From Daphnia carinata (lineage: Eukaryota > Arthropoda > Branchiopoda > Diplostraca > Daphniidae): 64,000 nucleotides of DNA. A program made the position numbers and the translations under genes. The notes beneath the pieces are model-generated. The model made no database searches. It saw only the letters and a list, made by a program, of their open reading frames with translations, and was not told the origin of the DNA. The stretch spans positions 2,108,001-2,172,000 of the forward strand of contig NC_081338.1 of the NCBI RefSeq assembly GCF_022539665.2. The letters run 5' to 3'. This document shows, piece by piece, positions 43,409 to 56,460 of the stretch. The number at the start of each line of letters is the position of its first letter. Within the stretch, counting starts at the first letter, position 1.

Positions 43409-43765
43409 TTAATTCAAATAAAAAGCTTTCTTATGTATGGTAGGTCCAAATGACGGGGGCAGACCAAAGCTTCTGGCCTCGCATTTTCGGTGTTTCTGAG
43501 GGGGAATTTTTTTTTTTAACGGCTCATTTGGGTTATTTTTCAAATTAATGTAATGGAAAAAACATTGTTCAATCATTAAAATGGATATACAAAAACTTGA
43601 TAGTAAACTACTTACCTTAAAAACAAAGGCGCTCTCAAGGTTATGGAAGCGGACGACCGATCTAGTGCTATGCATTATTGGATGCAATATTGCAGTATTA
43701 TTCCAATATGGTATTTTCTTTTCTTTAGTTAAACTGTACACATCTTTTCGTATTAACAACGCCAT
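43409..43765 (-). CDS. Possible small two-exon gene, unit 1
   Basis: Exon 1 (43765-43616) starts MALLIRKDVYSL and ends AFVFK at a strong donor (AAG/GTAAGT). A 120-nt intron ends CCCCCTCAG. Exon 2 (43495-43409) gives KHRKCEARSFGLPPSF and stops at TAA, phase 0/0, 78 residues in total. Unit 3 keeps the same frame. No family was recognised, and it may instead be an upstream exon pair of the KH transcript on the same strand. Confidence 0.35.
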   Translation of the reverse strand: MALLIRKDVYSLTKEKKIPYWNNTAILHPIMHSTRSVVRFHNLESAFVFKVSSLLSSFCISILMIEQCFFHYINLKNNPNEPLKKKIPPQKHRKCEARSFGLPPSFGPTIHKKAFYLN

Positions 43766-44169
43766 TTTGTAAAATTCTTCTATGTTTAGCAAATGTAATA
43801 TAAATTGGGTATAATATTTCATCTAGTACACAGGATTCAGCATACATCCAACACCGTCACGGTCTCATGAGTTTGTGACGCAAGACGACGCATTTCCAAA
43901 CAGAACATGCGTCGAACTCTCTAGTACCACGAATCGTCTGCAAAAATTAAATACGTTGAATTGCGTTTTGTCTGTTACATCATTTTTGTTACGACTACTG
44001 TTCAGCCAGTGGCATCATATTCCCTATACTGTTATAAATTGCCCAGACTGGTAAATTGGGAAGAATTGTTACCCAAGAACGTTTTACGTTAAATTACATC
44101 TATTTTTCTCCACTGTAGGAATTTGGCGTACAAAAGCTTGCTTGTTGACAAGTTCACGAAATACTGAAA

Positions 44170-44552
44170 ATGTTGTCGGCCTACGTTCTCTGTAGTGGTT
44201 TGACGAACTTTGTTGGGAAAACCTCCCTGAAGCAAGCAACTGTGCTTTTCTCAAAGCCAAATATCTACAGCTTGACGTCAAGACAATTGACTAATCAGAC
44301 TTGTGTTAGTTTAACATGCAGATCTACTAGATCCCTCTCCCTGAAAGGAATTGCTATGGCTCCAGCTGGGGAAGGAGGTAAGTGTTTGTTATTTTACTGA
44401 TTTTCAGTTTTTGTCAACAATTGAAACAAATTTCCAACAAAATTGCAGCATTTAGTCTTGGGTAAGATAGTTTTAGGAGCATCTGGTCTTGGCCATGGTG
44501 TTGTGCATGTGTGTTGCCCTAAGTTCTTCCCAGTGGACTACCATATGGTATG
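44170..44552 (+). pseudogene. GHITM-like 5' fragment, unit 2
   Basis: Same two exons (44170-44377 and 44449-44552) and the same frameshift after AFSLG as unit 1. See 37647 for the family reasoning. Confidence 0.5.
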
Positions 44553-44630
44553 GTAAGTTTGAATTCTCTTTCGCATGAAGATTTTCTATCATAACACATT
44601 CTTTTGTTTAACCAAGTGTAAATACATCAG

Positions 44631-47077
44631 ATGGTGGGCATAAGTGATATCAAAGTGGAGGAAGTCAGCAGCACCAATATCTGCAATCAGACAAGTAAAC
44701 TCAACCGGTCATCAGAAGCTATGAAATCCATGAAAGAGAATGGTTACGACTCAAGTGGAGATGGTCCTGCACATATAAAAAAGCGTGGTGCTACGATACA
44801 CGAGTTGGAAGACCATCAGCAGCCTGCTGAAGAGTCTTTGAATCAAGATAATCAAACGACGAGTCATGTTGAACGACTGATGTTGGAAGACAACAGCAGT
44901 ACGCGTAGCAATCCCCCCGATCTTTACGAGATGACAATCCATCATCAGCCCGTACAGCATCGTACTCCGCGTCAGCATCAGTTGCACGCAAAGCCTCTTC
45001 ATCATGTGGTACCGATTGCTCTACATAAAAAGCACGAACAGAGTAAAGAAACAGCGAAGTAGTGGGGGAAAAACATCGAAGAAAGAATTAACGGGATACT
45101 CAAAAGGTTGGATCAACTGATCGGCGACCATGAAACGAATGGTACGTAATTTTGTTTAAAACACTTTTTACAATGCACTCTAAGTAATGCATTCTTGTAA
45201 GTACGGACTTGAATGGCCTAAGGCAGTAAAGAATGCTAAAGTATTCCACGTTTATTTAACTTGGAATGCTTTATTTATTGTCAAAAAGCATACTCTCGTA
45301 CGATTAACAACATTTCCGTAGAATAAGCCGTGGTCTGAAACGAGTAAGTCCCAGTCATAAACCGTATTCAATGGCTTGGCAATCATCATTTGATACCTTT
45401 GCGTGAGTTATTTGATGGGATTGGCCTGTAACCTATCGGTAAATTATGTAGGGTTTCCTCGCTGCGTTACAAAGACCTGGGAACATAACACGTGTATCCC
45501 TTACAATAGCCATTTATCAGTGCTTTTGAAGCTTTTCCTTTTTTTTATAGCAGGGCTTCCACAGAAACAAACAAACGACCGGTACCCAGTAAAAACGCGT
45601 GATTCCCAAAAGAGAACAAACTGCCTCTTTTCAGGGGGAAGTTTGGTCTTTCCTGCTAAATTATATTAGCCATTTAGTGTAACGCAACAAAGACTCGTAA
45701 CGTATCTTACATTCTTATACGTCGCCTCGCATAACGAATAATCAATAGAATGAGAACAGTGGAGAATAGGGACATGGATAGAACCAACTGATACCGAGAA
45801 CTTTTATAACCAAAAAAGCCTAGACTGTGGCTTGTTTAAATTGATTTTACATAGTGCTTTTAATCCTAAAACAATACTTGCTTGTGGTACACCGTTCTTC
45901 GTGTATTTTGACATGTCGTGCCAGATTGTTATGTTTAGAGTTTGTGAATTCTAGTCGTTTGTGTAACCATTTACAATGGTATTACACTCAAAACATAATA
46001 AGAGAGTAAAGATGCATCGATGTTATTGCAGTTGCTAACACAAAATTCATTTAAACATTCTACTTTCAATGTCTTTCCTAATAGATGGTGGTAAGAAGAA
46101 CGCACTGGTTGCACCGCAAATAAGAGCCGGCCAAATCAATCAACACCGTGATATGACTAGCGAACGACTTCAGCATAATAAAGAAAAAGAACGAATGACA
46201 AAGCGAAGTGAAGAGCTAGAGAAGGTAGTTGAAAGGTTAACACATGAAAATCGGCAATGGAAAACTCGTCTTGAGGATTTGGTGGCGGAAAACCGGCATT
46301 TGCAGTTAGTCAAATATCCAGCAGACGAGCTGAAATCTCGTTCATCTGTTCTCATGACGGACATTAAAGCACGCCCTTCGGTTGTATTGGCCGATCCAAC
46401 CGTTAAACGAAACGATATTGCCGAGGTAAGAGTTATAAAAGCTAATAAATCGCCAAGAGCGAATAGAATGATGGCTGCACGATAAGTTATAACCATTATA
46501 ATTTCGACAGATTCAACTGAGGTCGGGCACCAAAGCATACCACTTTTTATTCCGTATTCTGCCGACCAAGTTCGTTAAATCTGAGTTCCACTTTGCTGCC
46601 ATTGCTGGAACAAGCGCCACCGACTTGTGGTGATTGGGATGGATGCCAGCGCCAAACATCCAAAATGGATAACGGCATGGTTTGTCATAGTGCTAATAAA
46701 TATTTTGCTGCATAATTTAGCAAAGGAAACACAAAACAAGTTGCTTTATTGTATGCAAATGAAACAAACATTACAGGTATACCGGAAGATTGATCAACGC
46801 GGACGGGAGCTTGAGCGACTGTTGGATCAATACGACATGCATCTGGCCAGTCCACCACTTTACAAGCTCAAATACATTCCGGAGAATTACACGTTCATCG
46901 ATGTTACACTGGGTGGGGAAAATATTCAGTTTCACGACTGGAAATTCTGGGAAGATTCTCTGTCCGATCATCCCTACGTTTTCTTTCAGGTATGGAAGCT
47001 TCTAGTTCCCTTTTCCAATTGGGTTACCGTAGAAGAATAGTTTACAATCGTTATTACCCTATCTGCAGGTGGAATGA
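44631..47077 (+). pseudogene. Unidentified coiled-coil gene, unit 2
   Basis: Same exon layout as unit 1 and the same in-frame TAG (45060-45062). CAC replaces TAT at GPAHIKKRG. Exon 46777-46989 carries five substitutions not found in unit 1 (TTC, CTG, CAT, CCC, GTT codons in the DWKFW to YVFFQ stretch), four of them synonymous and one I to V. Confidence 0.5.
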
Positions 47078-47507
47078 AGTATTCAATTTCGCACACGTCT
47101 CACAGCGGCACGAACGGCAATCCTAGAAATACGAGCGGGCAATATGAGCGTATAGCAAACGGATAAAGTTATCTTCAACACCTGTGCTTAACTTAGTCAA
47201 CCATAGTCTTCAATGTAAGTCATTCTTCATCTCTATTCCTGCATCGTATAATACCGTAAATTATCAGTAACATGCAACTCATTTTTCAGCTGTCTGGTTA
47301 GTATTGAAATTTGCGTATGTATCAGTATGTGATGGTTCATTTTAGATTACTCTGACAAGCTTAAACAAATTTCTTCTATACTAATTGTTTTGTTTGATAC
47401 AATTCTCTATGTTTTAATTAAAGTTGACGTTACCTTTCATTCTTGTTCTTAGTGCGGTAGTAATTGGAAAACACTGAACGTCATAGTAATTTTTAAAAAT
47501 TTATTGA

Positions 47508-47823
47508 ACACGAAACAAAGAATTTTGGGAAAACTGGGGCCGAAAAGAACAATTTCGGGGAAGAGACAAATGCGTAGAGATATTTTACAATATGTACACG
47601 GTAAAAGCAAACATTATTGAAAATATCAAACAGAATTTTGAACTTTAGATGCGAAAAGAACAATTTTGTGGAGAGAAACTTATAAGTACAGAAAGATATT
47701 TACAAGACGTACAAGGTAAGAACCCAACATGACTGATAATATCATCCTGTGAATTTTGAACTGTGTCGCGTCGAAAACAATAATTTTGCGGATATACATA
47801 GGTAAAGAAAGATATTAACGTTA
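47508..47823. repeat. Three-copy ~118-bp minisatellite, unit 2
   Basis: Counterpart of 40985-41300, essentially unchanged. Confidence 0.6.
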
Positions 47824-48217
47824 TGTACAAAATGAGACCATATTTGTTTGCCTCCCTCTATAGTAACGCACCTTCAGGATTGATTGACTCATTTAAGGAG
47901 GAAACCCCCGTAAAGGTAGCCGATCAACTGGCGTGGTGGACGTTCTGCGTACTCTGCCATCCCCACAGGAAAATCAAGTGGGGTTCTTCTTCCGGCGGCT
48001 GCAAACATGCGTGAGACGCGACATGCACTTTTAACGAGTGTAAGTGCAGTATCGACATTTCATCACACGAATGCAAACTTGTGCCATGAAGAAGACGATG
48101 GAAACAAAGCCGAGAAAAGTCCCAACACACGACAGCGGACAACTCCGTTCACGGGTTCGTCTATCAATCTCTTTGGTTTGTTACTAGGAGTCAGCATCAA
48201 GATGAAGGATAGGCTTT

Positions 48218-49819
48218 TCAGACTTTCTGCTCCTTGAATAGGCGCAGGCAGTTGCCTAAATTTCCGCGCAACACGCACTTCTTGCTCGATTCGTCTTCAA
48301 CGATATCCACAAAGTAGCGGGTCCACAATTGCTTCTTTCGCTGGGGTGTAAGCCGTCCTAAGGACGCAAAAGGAATCTCGACGTGGGATGGTAGAGATTC
48401 TACGATTTGCTTGGCCACGGTGCGGCGCCCTTCGTTGTTTCCTTGTGTAATCGTGACTCGAATTTGACCGTGAGGTCCTCTTGGAGGCGTAACCATGATC
48501 TTTACGCCATGCGACTTCTGGAATGCCTTGATGTGTTTTCCTTCCTTGCCGATAATCTGGCCGTAGTATTGCGAAGCAATGTTCACTAGCTGATAGCTTC
48601 CAGATAGTTCGTGCTCAACGACTGCGTTGATGACCTTAAAGGCACAAGACGTCACGTTAGATGGTGCCTCCTGTTTGGCTGGTGGTGATGCCACAGGTTT
48701 CAACTCCTCAACGAGTTGTTGCTTTGGGCTGATGGTATCCTGAAGTTCTCCAGACGAATCCAGGACGATAGTATATCCTTGGATATCTTGATTCCTAAAG
48801 CGGATATCCATACATGGAAACACGGGAACTTCTGGCACCTTCTCACGGCGTGGAGCAGCCTCTTGCACGAGTGGAGGAGAAGCGACGTCCTGCGCGTCAT
48901 CTTGGGAAGATGGCTTCGCAGATTCGTCAACAACCTCAGTTTGTTCATCACGAGCGTGCAATTCGGGCAAAGCTTCGTTCTCCTCGAGAGCAGCAACAGG
49001 TTCCTCCGATTCCGGAGTCACGAGAGTCGATCTGCTCTGTTCTTGGACCATCGTTTCCAATTCGGCAAGCTTGTTGCTCTGGTGAAGGTTTACTGATTCT
49101 AGTTCCGCAATTCTTGCTGCGCTGGAAACCAGTTCAGCACGAATTTGCAATAGCTCCTTCTCGCTGGAATCAGCTGCCGTTTGCAGGTCTTGCACGTTGG
49201 TCAGTGCGGCTTGCAACTTGGATTGGACATCGCCGACTTCTTTGGCCAGAGTGGCATTCTCCAAAAGAGCTTGGTCTCGTTCAGCTCTAACGTTGATCAG
49301 ATCATTCGAAACCGAATCGTTTTGGCAGCGGAGACGAGCATTATCCAACTCCAATGCCACGTTTTGTTTGGAAAAATCATCATGCATTGCAATCATCGCT
49401 TCACGATTGGCGGCTCGAAGATCATCAAGATCAGTTTCGAAAAGTCGTGCTTTAGTGTCGATTTCCACCTGAAGGTATGAGCTCTTCGCTTGCAGATGCT
49501 CGCGTCGGGATGTCTCTTCCAAAAGTTGTTCGGATAATTTTTGCGTCTGCAAAGCGAATTCGTCTCTTTCCTTTTCCAGTCTCAACATTTCCTCCTTGAG
49601 CAGGGCAACCTCATTTTCACGGTCTTCAGTTGGGACGTTTCCCGAAGACGAAGATTCTTCACCGATGTCGACGGACAAAACATGGGCATTGACAGAACTT
49701 CTCCCGTTCAAACTGTCAACGTCAGCAGAAGAAATAACTTCGCGTTTTCGGGCCGTATACCAATGGGAAACCGTTAAGGCAGACACTCCCGCAGCAATTC
49801 CGAAGATTACTCGATTCAT
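48218..49819 (-). CDS. Membrane-anchored coiled-coil KH-domain protein, unit 2
   Basis: The predicted 533-residue protein is the same as in unit 1: anchor at 3-20, coiled coil, acidic linker, KH domain with GKEG at 424-427. No frame damage is seen. Upstream and downstream flanks are also conserved with unit 1, so the whole gene with its likely promoter was duplicated. Confidence 0.8.
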   Translation of the reverse strand: MNRVIFGIAAGVSALTVSHWYTARKREVISSADVDSLNGRSSVNAHVLSVDIGEESSSSGNVPTEDRENEVALLKEEMLRLEKERDEFALQTQKLSEQLLEETSRREHLQAKSSYLQVEIDTKARLFETDLDDLRAANREAMIAMHDDFSKQNVALELDNARLRCQNDSVSNDLINVRAERDQALLENATLAKEVGDVQSKLQAALTNVQDLQTAADSSEKELLQIRAELVSSAARIAELESVNLHQSNKLAELETMVQEQSRSTLVTPESEEPVAALEENEALPELHARDEQTEVVDESAKPSSQDDAQDVASPPLVQEAAPRREKVPEVPVFPCMDIRFRNQDIQGYTIVLDSSGELQDTISPKQQLVEELKPVASPPAKQEAPSNVTSCAFKVINAVVEHELSGSYQLVNIASQYYGQIIGKEGKHIKAFQKSHGVKIMVTPPRGPHGQIRVTITQGNNEGRRTVAKQIVESLPSHVEIPFASLGRLTPQRKKQLWTRYFVDIVEDESSKKCVLRGNLGNCLRLFKEQKV

Positions 49820-49931
49820 TTTTGCTTTGAAGAATCACTTGGGATGGATCACTAAAGCCTGGAATGAGCACTGATAACTAAACCTTGATACTAGTACTGA
49901 GCACTAATACTTGGAAAGCAGGAGATTGAGT

Positions 49932-50295
49932 TTAATTCAAATAAAAAGCTTTCTTATGTATGGTAGGTCCAAATGACGGGGGCAGACCAAAGCTTCTGGC
50001 CTCGCATTTTCGGTGTTTCTGATGGGGAATTTTTTTTTTTTAACGGCTCATTTGGGTTATTTTTCAAATTAATGTAATGGAAAAAACATTGTTCAATCAT
50101 TAAAATGGATATACAAAAACTTGATAGTAAACTACTTACCTTAAAAACAAAGGCGCTCTCAAGGTTATGGAAGCGGACGACCGATCTAGTGCTATGCATT
50201 ATTGGATTTGGATGCAATATTGCAGTATTATTCCAATATGGTATTTTCTTTTCTTTAGTTAAACTGTACACATCTTTTCGTATTAACAACGCCAT
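49932..50295 (-). CDS. Possible small two-exon gene, unit 2
   Basis: Exon 1 is 50295-50140, exon 2 is 50018-49932. A 6-bp insertion adds two residues (HPNPIMHS instead of HPIMHS) and keeps the frame. The acceptor reads CCCCATCAG. Confidence 0.35.
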
Positions 50296-50699
50296 TTTGT
50301 AAAATTCTTCTATGTTTAGCAAATGTAATATAAATTGGGTATAATATTTCATCTAGTACACAGGATTCAGCATACATCCAACACCGTCACGGTCTCATGA
50401 GTTTGTGACGCAAGACGACGCATTTCCAAACAGAACATGCGTCGAACTCTCTAGTACCACGAATCGTCTGCAAAAATTAAATACGTTGAATTGCGTTTTG
50501 TCTGTTACATCATTTTTGTTACGACTACTGTTCAGCCAGTGGCATCATATTCCCTATACTGTTATAAATTGCCCAGACTGGTAAATTGGGAAGAATTGTT
50601 ACCCAAGAACGTTTTACGTTAAATTACATCTATTTTTCTCCACTGTAGGAATTTGGCGTACAAAAGCTTGCTTGTTGACAAGTTCACGAAATACTGAAA

Positions 50700-51082
50700 A
50701 TGTTGTCGGCCTACGTTCTCTGTAGTGGTTTGACGAACTTTGTTGGGAAAACCTCCCTGAAGCAAGCAACTGTGCTTTTCTCAAAGCCAAATATCTACAG
50801 CTTGACGTCAAGACAATTGACTAATCAGACTTGTGTTAGTTTAACATGCAGATCTACTAGATCCCTCTCCCTGAAAGGAATTGCTATGGCTCCAGCTGGG
50901 GAAGGAGGTAAGTGTTTGTTATTTTACTGATTTTCAGTTTTTGTCAACAATTGAAACAAATTTCCAACAAAATTGCAGCATTTAGTCTTGGGTAAGATAG
51001 TTTTAGGAGCATCTGGTCTTGGCCATGGTGTTGTGCATGTGTGTTGCCCTAAGTTCTTCCCAGTGGACTACCATATGGTATG
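50700..51082 (+). pseudogene. GHITM-like 5' fragment, unit 3
   Basis: Exons 50700-50907 and 50979-51082, with the shared frameshift after AFSLG. Confidence 0.5.
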
Positions 51083-51160
51083 GTAAGTTTGAATTCTCTT
51101 TCGCATGAAGATTTTCTATCATAACACATTCTTTTGTTTAACCAAGTGTAAATACATCAG

Positions 51161-53606
51161 ATGGTGGGCATAAGTGATATCAAAGTGGAGGAAGTCAGCA
51201 GCACCAATATCTGCAATCAGACAAGTAAACTCAACCGGTCATCAGAAGCTATGAAATCCATGAAAGAGAATGGTTACGACTCAAGTGGAGATGGTCCTGC
51301 ACATATAAAAAAGCGTGGTGCTACGATACACGAGTTGGAAGACCATCAGCAGCCTGCTGAAGAGTCTTTGAATCAAGATAATCAAACGACGAGTCATGTT
51401 GAACGACTGATGTTGGAAGACAACAGCAGTACGCGTAGCAATCCCCCCGATCTTTACGAGATGACAATCCATCATCAGCCCGTACAGCATCGTACTCCGC
51501 GTCAGCATCAGTTGCACGCAAAGCCTCTTCATCATGTGGTACCGATTGCTCTACATAAAAAGCACGAACAGAGTAAAGAAACAGCGAAGTAGTGGGGGAA
51601 AAACATCGAAGAAAGAATTAACGGGATACTCAAAAGGTTGGATCAACTGATCGGCGACCATGAAACGAATGGTACGTAATTTTGTTTAAAACACTTTTTA
51701 CAATGCACTCTAAGTAATGCATTCTTGTAAGTACGGACTTGAATGGCCTAAGGCAGTAAAGAATGCTAAAGTATTCCACGTTTATTTAACTTGGAATGCT
51801 TTATTTATTGTCAAAAAGCATACTCTCGTACGATTAACAACATTTCCGTAGAATAAGCCGTGGTCTGAAACGAGTAAGTCCCAGTCATAAACCGTATTCA
51901 ATGGCTTGGCAATCATCATTTGATACCTTTGCGTGAGTTATTTGATGGGATTGGCCTGTAACCTATCGGTAAATTATGTAGGGTTTCCTCGCTGCGTTAC
52001 AAAGACCTGGGAACATAACACGTGTATCCCTTACAATAGCCATTTATCAGTGCTTTTGAAGCTTTTCCTTTTTTTTATAGCAGGGCTTCCACAGAAACAA
52101 ACAAACGACCGGTACCCAGTAAAAACGCGTGATTCCCAAAAGAGAACAAACTGCCTCTTTTCAGGGGGAAGTTTGGTCTTTCCTGCTAAATTATATTAGC
52201 CATTTAGTGTAACGCAACAAAGACTCGTAACGTATCTTACATTCTTATACGTCGCCTCGCATAACGAATAATCAATAGAATGAGAACAGTGGAGAATAGG
52301 GACATGGATAGAACCAACTGATACCGAGAACTTTTATAACCAAAAAAGCCTAGACTGTGGCTTGTTTAAATTGATTTTACATAGTGCTTTTAATCCTAAA
52401 ACAATACTTGCTTGTGGTACACCGTTCTTCGTGTATTTTGACATGTCGTGCCAGATTGTTATGTTTAGAGTTTGTGAATTCTAGTCGTTTGTGTAACCAT
52501 TTACAATGGTATTACACTCAAAACATAATAAGAGAGTAAAGATGCATCGATGTTATTGCAGTTGCTAACACAAAATTCATTTAAACATTCTACTTTCAAT
52601 GTCTTTCCTAATAGATGGTGGTAAGAAGAACGCACTGGTTGCACCGCAAATAAGAGCCGGCCAAATCAATCAACACCGTGATATGACTAGCGAACGACTT
52701 CAGCATAATAAAGAAAAAGAACGAATGACAAAGCGAAGTGAAGAGCTAGAGAAGGTAGTTGAAAGGTTAACACATGAAAATCGGCAATGGAAAACTCGTC
52801 TTGAGGATTTGGTGGCGGAAAACCGGCATTTGCAGTTAGTCAAATATCCAGCAGACGAGCTGAAATCTCGTTCATCTGTTCTCATGACGGACATTAAAGC
52901 ACGCCCTTCGGTTGTATTGGCCGATCCAACCGTTAAACGAAACGATATTGCCGAGGTAAGAGTTAAAAAGCTAATAAATCGCCAAGAGCGAATAGAATGA
53001 TGGCTGCACGATAAGTTATAACCATTATAATTTCGACAGATTCAACTGAGGTCGGGCACCAAAGCATACCACTTTTTATTCCGTATTCTGCCGACCAAGT
53101 TCGTTAAATCTGAGTTCCACTTTGCTGCCATTGCTGGAACAAGCGCCACCGACTTGTGGTGATTGGGATGGATGCCAGCGCCAAACATCCAAAATGGATA
53201 ACGGCATGGTTTGTCATAGTGCTAATAAATATTTTGCTGCATAATTTAGCAAAGGAAACACAAAACAAGTTGCTTTATTGTATGCAAATGAAACAAACAT
53301 TACAGGTATACCGGAAGATTGATCAACGCGGACGGGAGCTTGAGCGACTGTTGGATCAATACGACATGCATCTGGCCAGTCCACCACTTTACAAGCTCAA
53401 ATACATTCCGGAGAACTACACGTTCATCGATGTTACACTGGGTGGGGAAAACATTCAGTTTCACGACTGGAAATTTTGGGAAGATTCTCTTTCCGATCAC
53501 CCATACATTTTCTTTCAGGTATGGAAGCTTCTAGTTCCCTTTTCCAATTGGGTTACCGTAGAAGAATAGTTTACAATCGTTATTACCCTATCTGCAGGTG
53601 GAATGA
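51161..53606 (+). pseudogene. Unidentified coiled-coil gene, unit 3
   Basis: Same layout and same in-frame TAG (51590-51592). One T is missing in the intron just after the donor at about 52955. Exon 53306-53518 follows the unit 1 haplotype in its 3' half but has two private silent changes (AAC in PENYT, AAC in GENIQ). Confidence 0.5.
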
Positions 53607-54036
53607 AGTATTCAATTTCGCACACGTCTCACAGCGGCACGAACGGCAATCCTAGAAATACGAGCGGGCAATATGAGCGTATAGCAAACGGATAAAGTTA
53701 TCTTCAACACCTGTGCTTAACTTAGTCAACCATAGTCTTCAATGTAAGTCATTCTTCATCTCTATTCCTGCATCGTATAATACCGTAAATTATCAGTAAC
53801 ATGCAACTCATTTTTCAGCTGTCTGGTTAGTATTGAAATTTGCGTATGTATCAGTATGTGATGGTTCATTTTAGATTACTCTGACAAGCTTAAACAAATT
53901 TCTTCTATACTAATTGTTTTGTTTGATACAATTCTCTATGTTTTAATTAAAGTTGACGTTACCTTTCATTCTTGTTCTTAGTGCGGTAGTAATTGGAAAA
54001 CACTGAACGTCATAGTAATTTTTAAAAATTTATTGA

Positions 54037-54352
54037 ACACGAAACAAAGAATTTTGGGAAAACTGGGGCCGAAAAGAACAATTTCGGGGAAGAGACAAAT
54101 GCGTAGAGATATTTTACAATATGTACACGGTAAAAGCAAACATTATTGAAAATATCAAACAGAATTTTGAACTTTAGATGCGAAAAGAACAATTTTGTGG
54201 AGAGAAACTTATAAGTACAGAAAGATATTTACAAGACGTACAAGGTAAGAACCCAACATGACTGATAATATCATCCTGTGAATTTTGAACTGTGTCGCGT
54301 CGAAAACAATAATTTTGCGGATATACATAGGTAAAGAAAGATATTAACGTTA
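54037..54352. repeat. Three-copy ~118-bp minisatellite, unit 3
   Basis: Counterpart of 40985-41300, essentially unchanged. Confidence 0.6.
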
Positions 54353-54746
54353 TGTACAAAATGAGACCATATTTGTTTGCCTCCCTCTATAGTAACGCAC
54401 CTTCAGGATTGATTGACTCATTTAAGGAGGAAACCCCCGTAAAGGTAGCCGATCAACTGGCGTGGTGGACGTTCTGCGTACTCTGCCATCCCCACAGGAA
54501 AATCAAGTGGGGTTCTTCTTCCGGCGGCTGCAAACATGCGTGAGACGCGACATGCACTTTTAACGAGTGTAAGTGCAGTATCGACATTTCATCACACGAA
54601 TGCAAACTTGTGCCATGAAGAAGACGATGGAAACAAAGCCGAGAAAAGTCCCAACACACGACAGCGGACAACTCCGTTCACGGGTTCGTCTATCAATCTC
54701 TTTGGTTTGTTACTAGGAGTCAGCATCAAGATGAAGGATAGGCTTT

Positions 54747-56348
54747 TCAGACTTTCTGCTCCTTGAATAGGCGCAGGCAGTTGCCTAAATTTCCGCGCAA
54801 CACGCACTTCTTGCTCGATTCGTCTTCAACGATATCCACAAAGTAGCGGGTCCACAATTGCTTCTTTCGCTGGGGTGTAAGCCGTCCTAAGGACGCAAAA
54901 GGAATCTCGACGTGGGATGGTAGAGATTCTACGATTTGCTTGGCCACGGTGCGGCGCCCTTCGTTGTTTCCTTGTGTAATCGTGACTCGAATTTGACCGT
55001 GAGGTCCTCTTGGAGGCGTAACCATGATCTTTACGCCATGCGACTTCTGGAATGCCTTGATGTGTTTTCCTTCCTTGCCGATAATCTGGCCGTAGTATTG
55101 CGAAGCAATGTTCACTAGCTGATAGCTTCCAGATAGTTCGTGCTCAACGACTGCGTTGATGACCTTAAAGGCACAAGACGTCACGTTAGATGGTGCCTCC
55201 TGTTTGGCTGGTGGTGATGCCACAGGTTTCAACTCCTCAACGAGTTGTTGCTTTGGGCTGATGGTATCCTGAAGTTCTCCAGACGAATCCAGGACGATAG
55301 TATATCCTTGGATATCTTGATTCCTAAAGCGGATATCCATACATGGAAACACGGGAACTTCTGGCACCTTCTCACGGCGTGGAGCAGCCTCTTGCACGAG
55401 TGGAGGAGAAGCGACGTCCTGCGCGTCATCTTGGGAAGATGGCTTCGCAGATTCGTCAACAACCTCAGTTTGTTCATCACGAGCGTGCAATTCGGGCAAA
55501 GCTTCGTTCTCCTCGAGAGCAGCAACAGGTTCCTCCGATTCCGGAGTCACGAGAGTCGATCTGCTCTGTTCTTGGACCATCGTTTCCAATTCGGCAAGCT
55601 TGTTGCTCTGGTGAAGGTTTACTGATTCTAGTTCCGCAATTCTTGCTGCGCTGGAAACCAGTTCAGCACGAATTTGCAATAGCTCCTTCTCGCTGGAATC
55701 AGCTGCCGTTTGCAGGTCTTGCACGTTGGTCAGTGCGGCTTGCAACTTGGATTGGACATCGCCGACTTCTTTGGCCAGAGTGGCATTCTCCAAAAGAGCT
55801 TGGTCTCGTTCAGCTCTAACGTTGATCAGATCATTCGAAACCGAATCGTTTTGGCAGCGGAGACGAGCATTATCCAACTCCAATGCCACGTTTTGTTTGG
55901 AAAAATCATCATGCATTGCAATCATCGCTTCACGATTGGCGGCTCGAAGATCATCAAGATCAGTTTCGAAAAGTCGTGCTTTAGTGTCGATTTCCACCTG
56001 AAGGTATGAGCTCTTCGCTTGCAGATGCTCGCGTCGGGATGTCTCTTCCAAAAGTTGTTCGGATAATTTTTGCGTCTGCAAAGCGAATTCGTCTCTTTCC
56101 TTTTCCAGTCTCAACATTTCCTCCTTGAGCAGGGCAACCTCATTTTCACGGTCTTCAGTTGGGACGTTTCCCGAAGACGAAGATTCTTCACCGATGTCGA
56201 CGGACAAAACATGGGCATTGACAGAACTTCTCCCGTTCAAACTGTCAACGTCAGCAGAAGAAATAACTTCGCGTTTTCGGGCCGTATACCAATGGGAAAC
56301 CGTTAAGGCAGACACTCCCGCAGCAATTCCGAAGATTACTCGATTCAT
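54747..56348 (-). CDS. Membrane-anchored coiled-coil KH-domain protein, unit 3
   Basis: Predicted protein same as units 1 and 2 over all 533 residues, with intact start, anchor, coiled coil and KH domain. The longest T run of the array (14) lies upstream at about 56559-56572, outside the coding region. Confidence 0.8.
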   Translation of the reverse strand: MNRVIFGIAAGVSALTVSHWYTARKREVISSADVDSLNGRSSVNAHVLSVDIGEESSSSGNVPTEDRENEVALLKEEMLRLEKERDEFALQTQKLSEQLLEETSRREHLQAKSSYLQVEIDTKARLFETDLDDLRAANREAMIAMHDDFSKQNVALELDNARLRCQNDSVSNDLINVRAERDQALLENATLAKEVGDVQSKLQAALTNVQDLQTAADSSEKELLQIRAELVSSAARIAELESVNLHQSNKLAELETMVQEQSRSTLVTPESEEPVAALEENEALPELHARDEQTEVVDESAKPSSQDDAQDVASPPLVQEAAPRREKVPEVPVFPCMDIRFRNQDIQGYTIVLDSSGELQDTISPKQQLVEELKPVASPPAKQEAPSNVTSCAFKVINAVVEHELSGSYQLVNIASQYYGQIIGKEGKHIKAFQKSHGVKIMVTPPRGPHGQIRVTITQGNNEGRRTVAKQIVESLPSHVEIPFASLGRLTPQRKKQLWTRYFVDIVEDESSKKCVLRGNLGNCLRLFKEQKV

Positions 56349-56460
56349 TTTTGCTTTGAAGAATCACTTGGGATGGATCACTAAAGCCTGGAATGAGCAC
56401 TGATAACTAAACCTTGATACTAGTACTGAGCACTAATACTTGGAAAGCAGGAGATTGAGT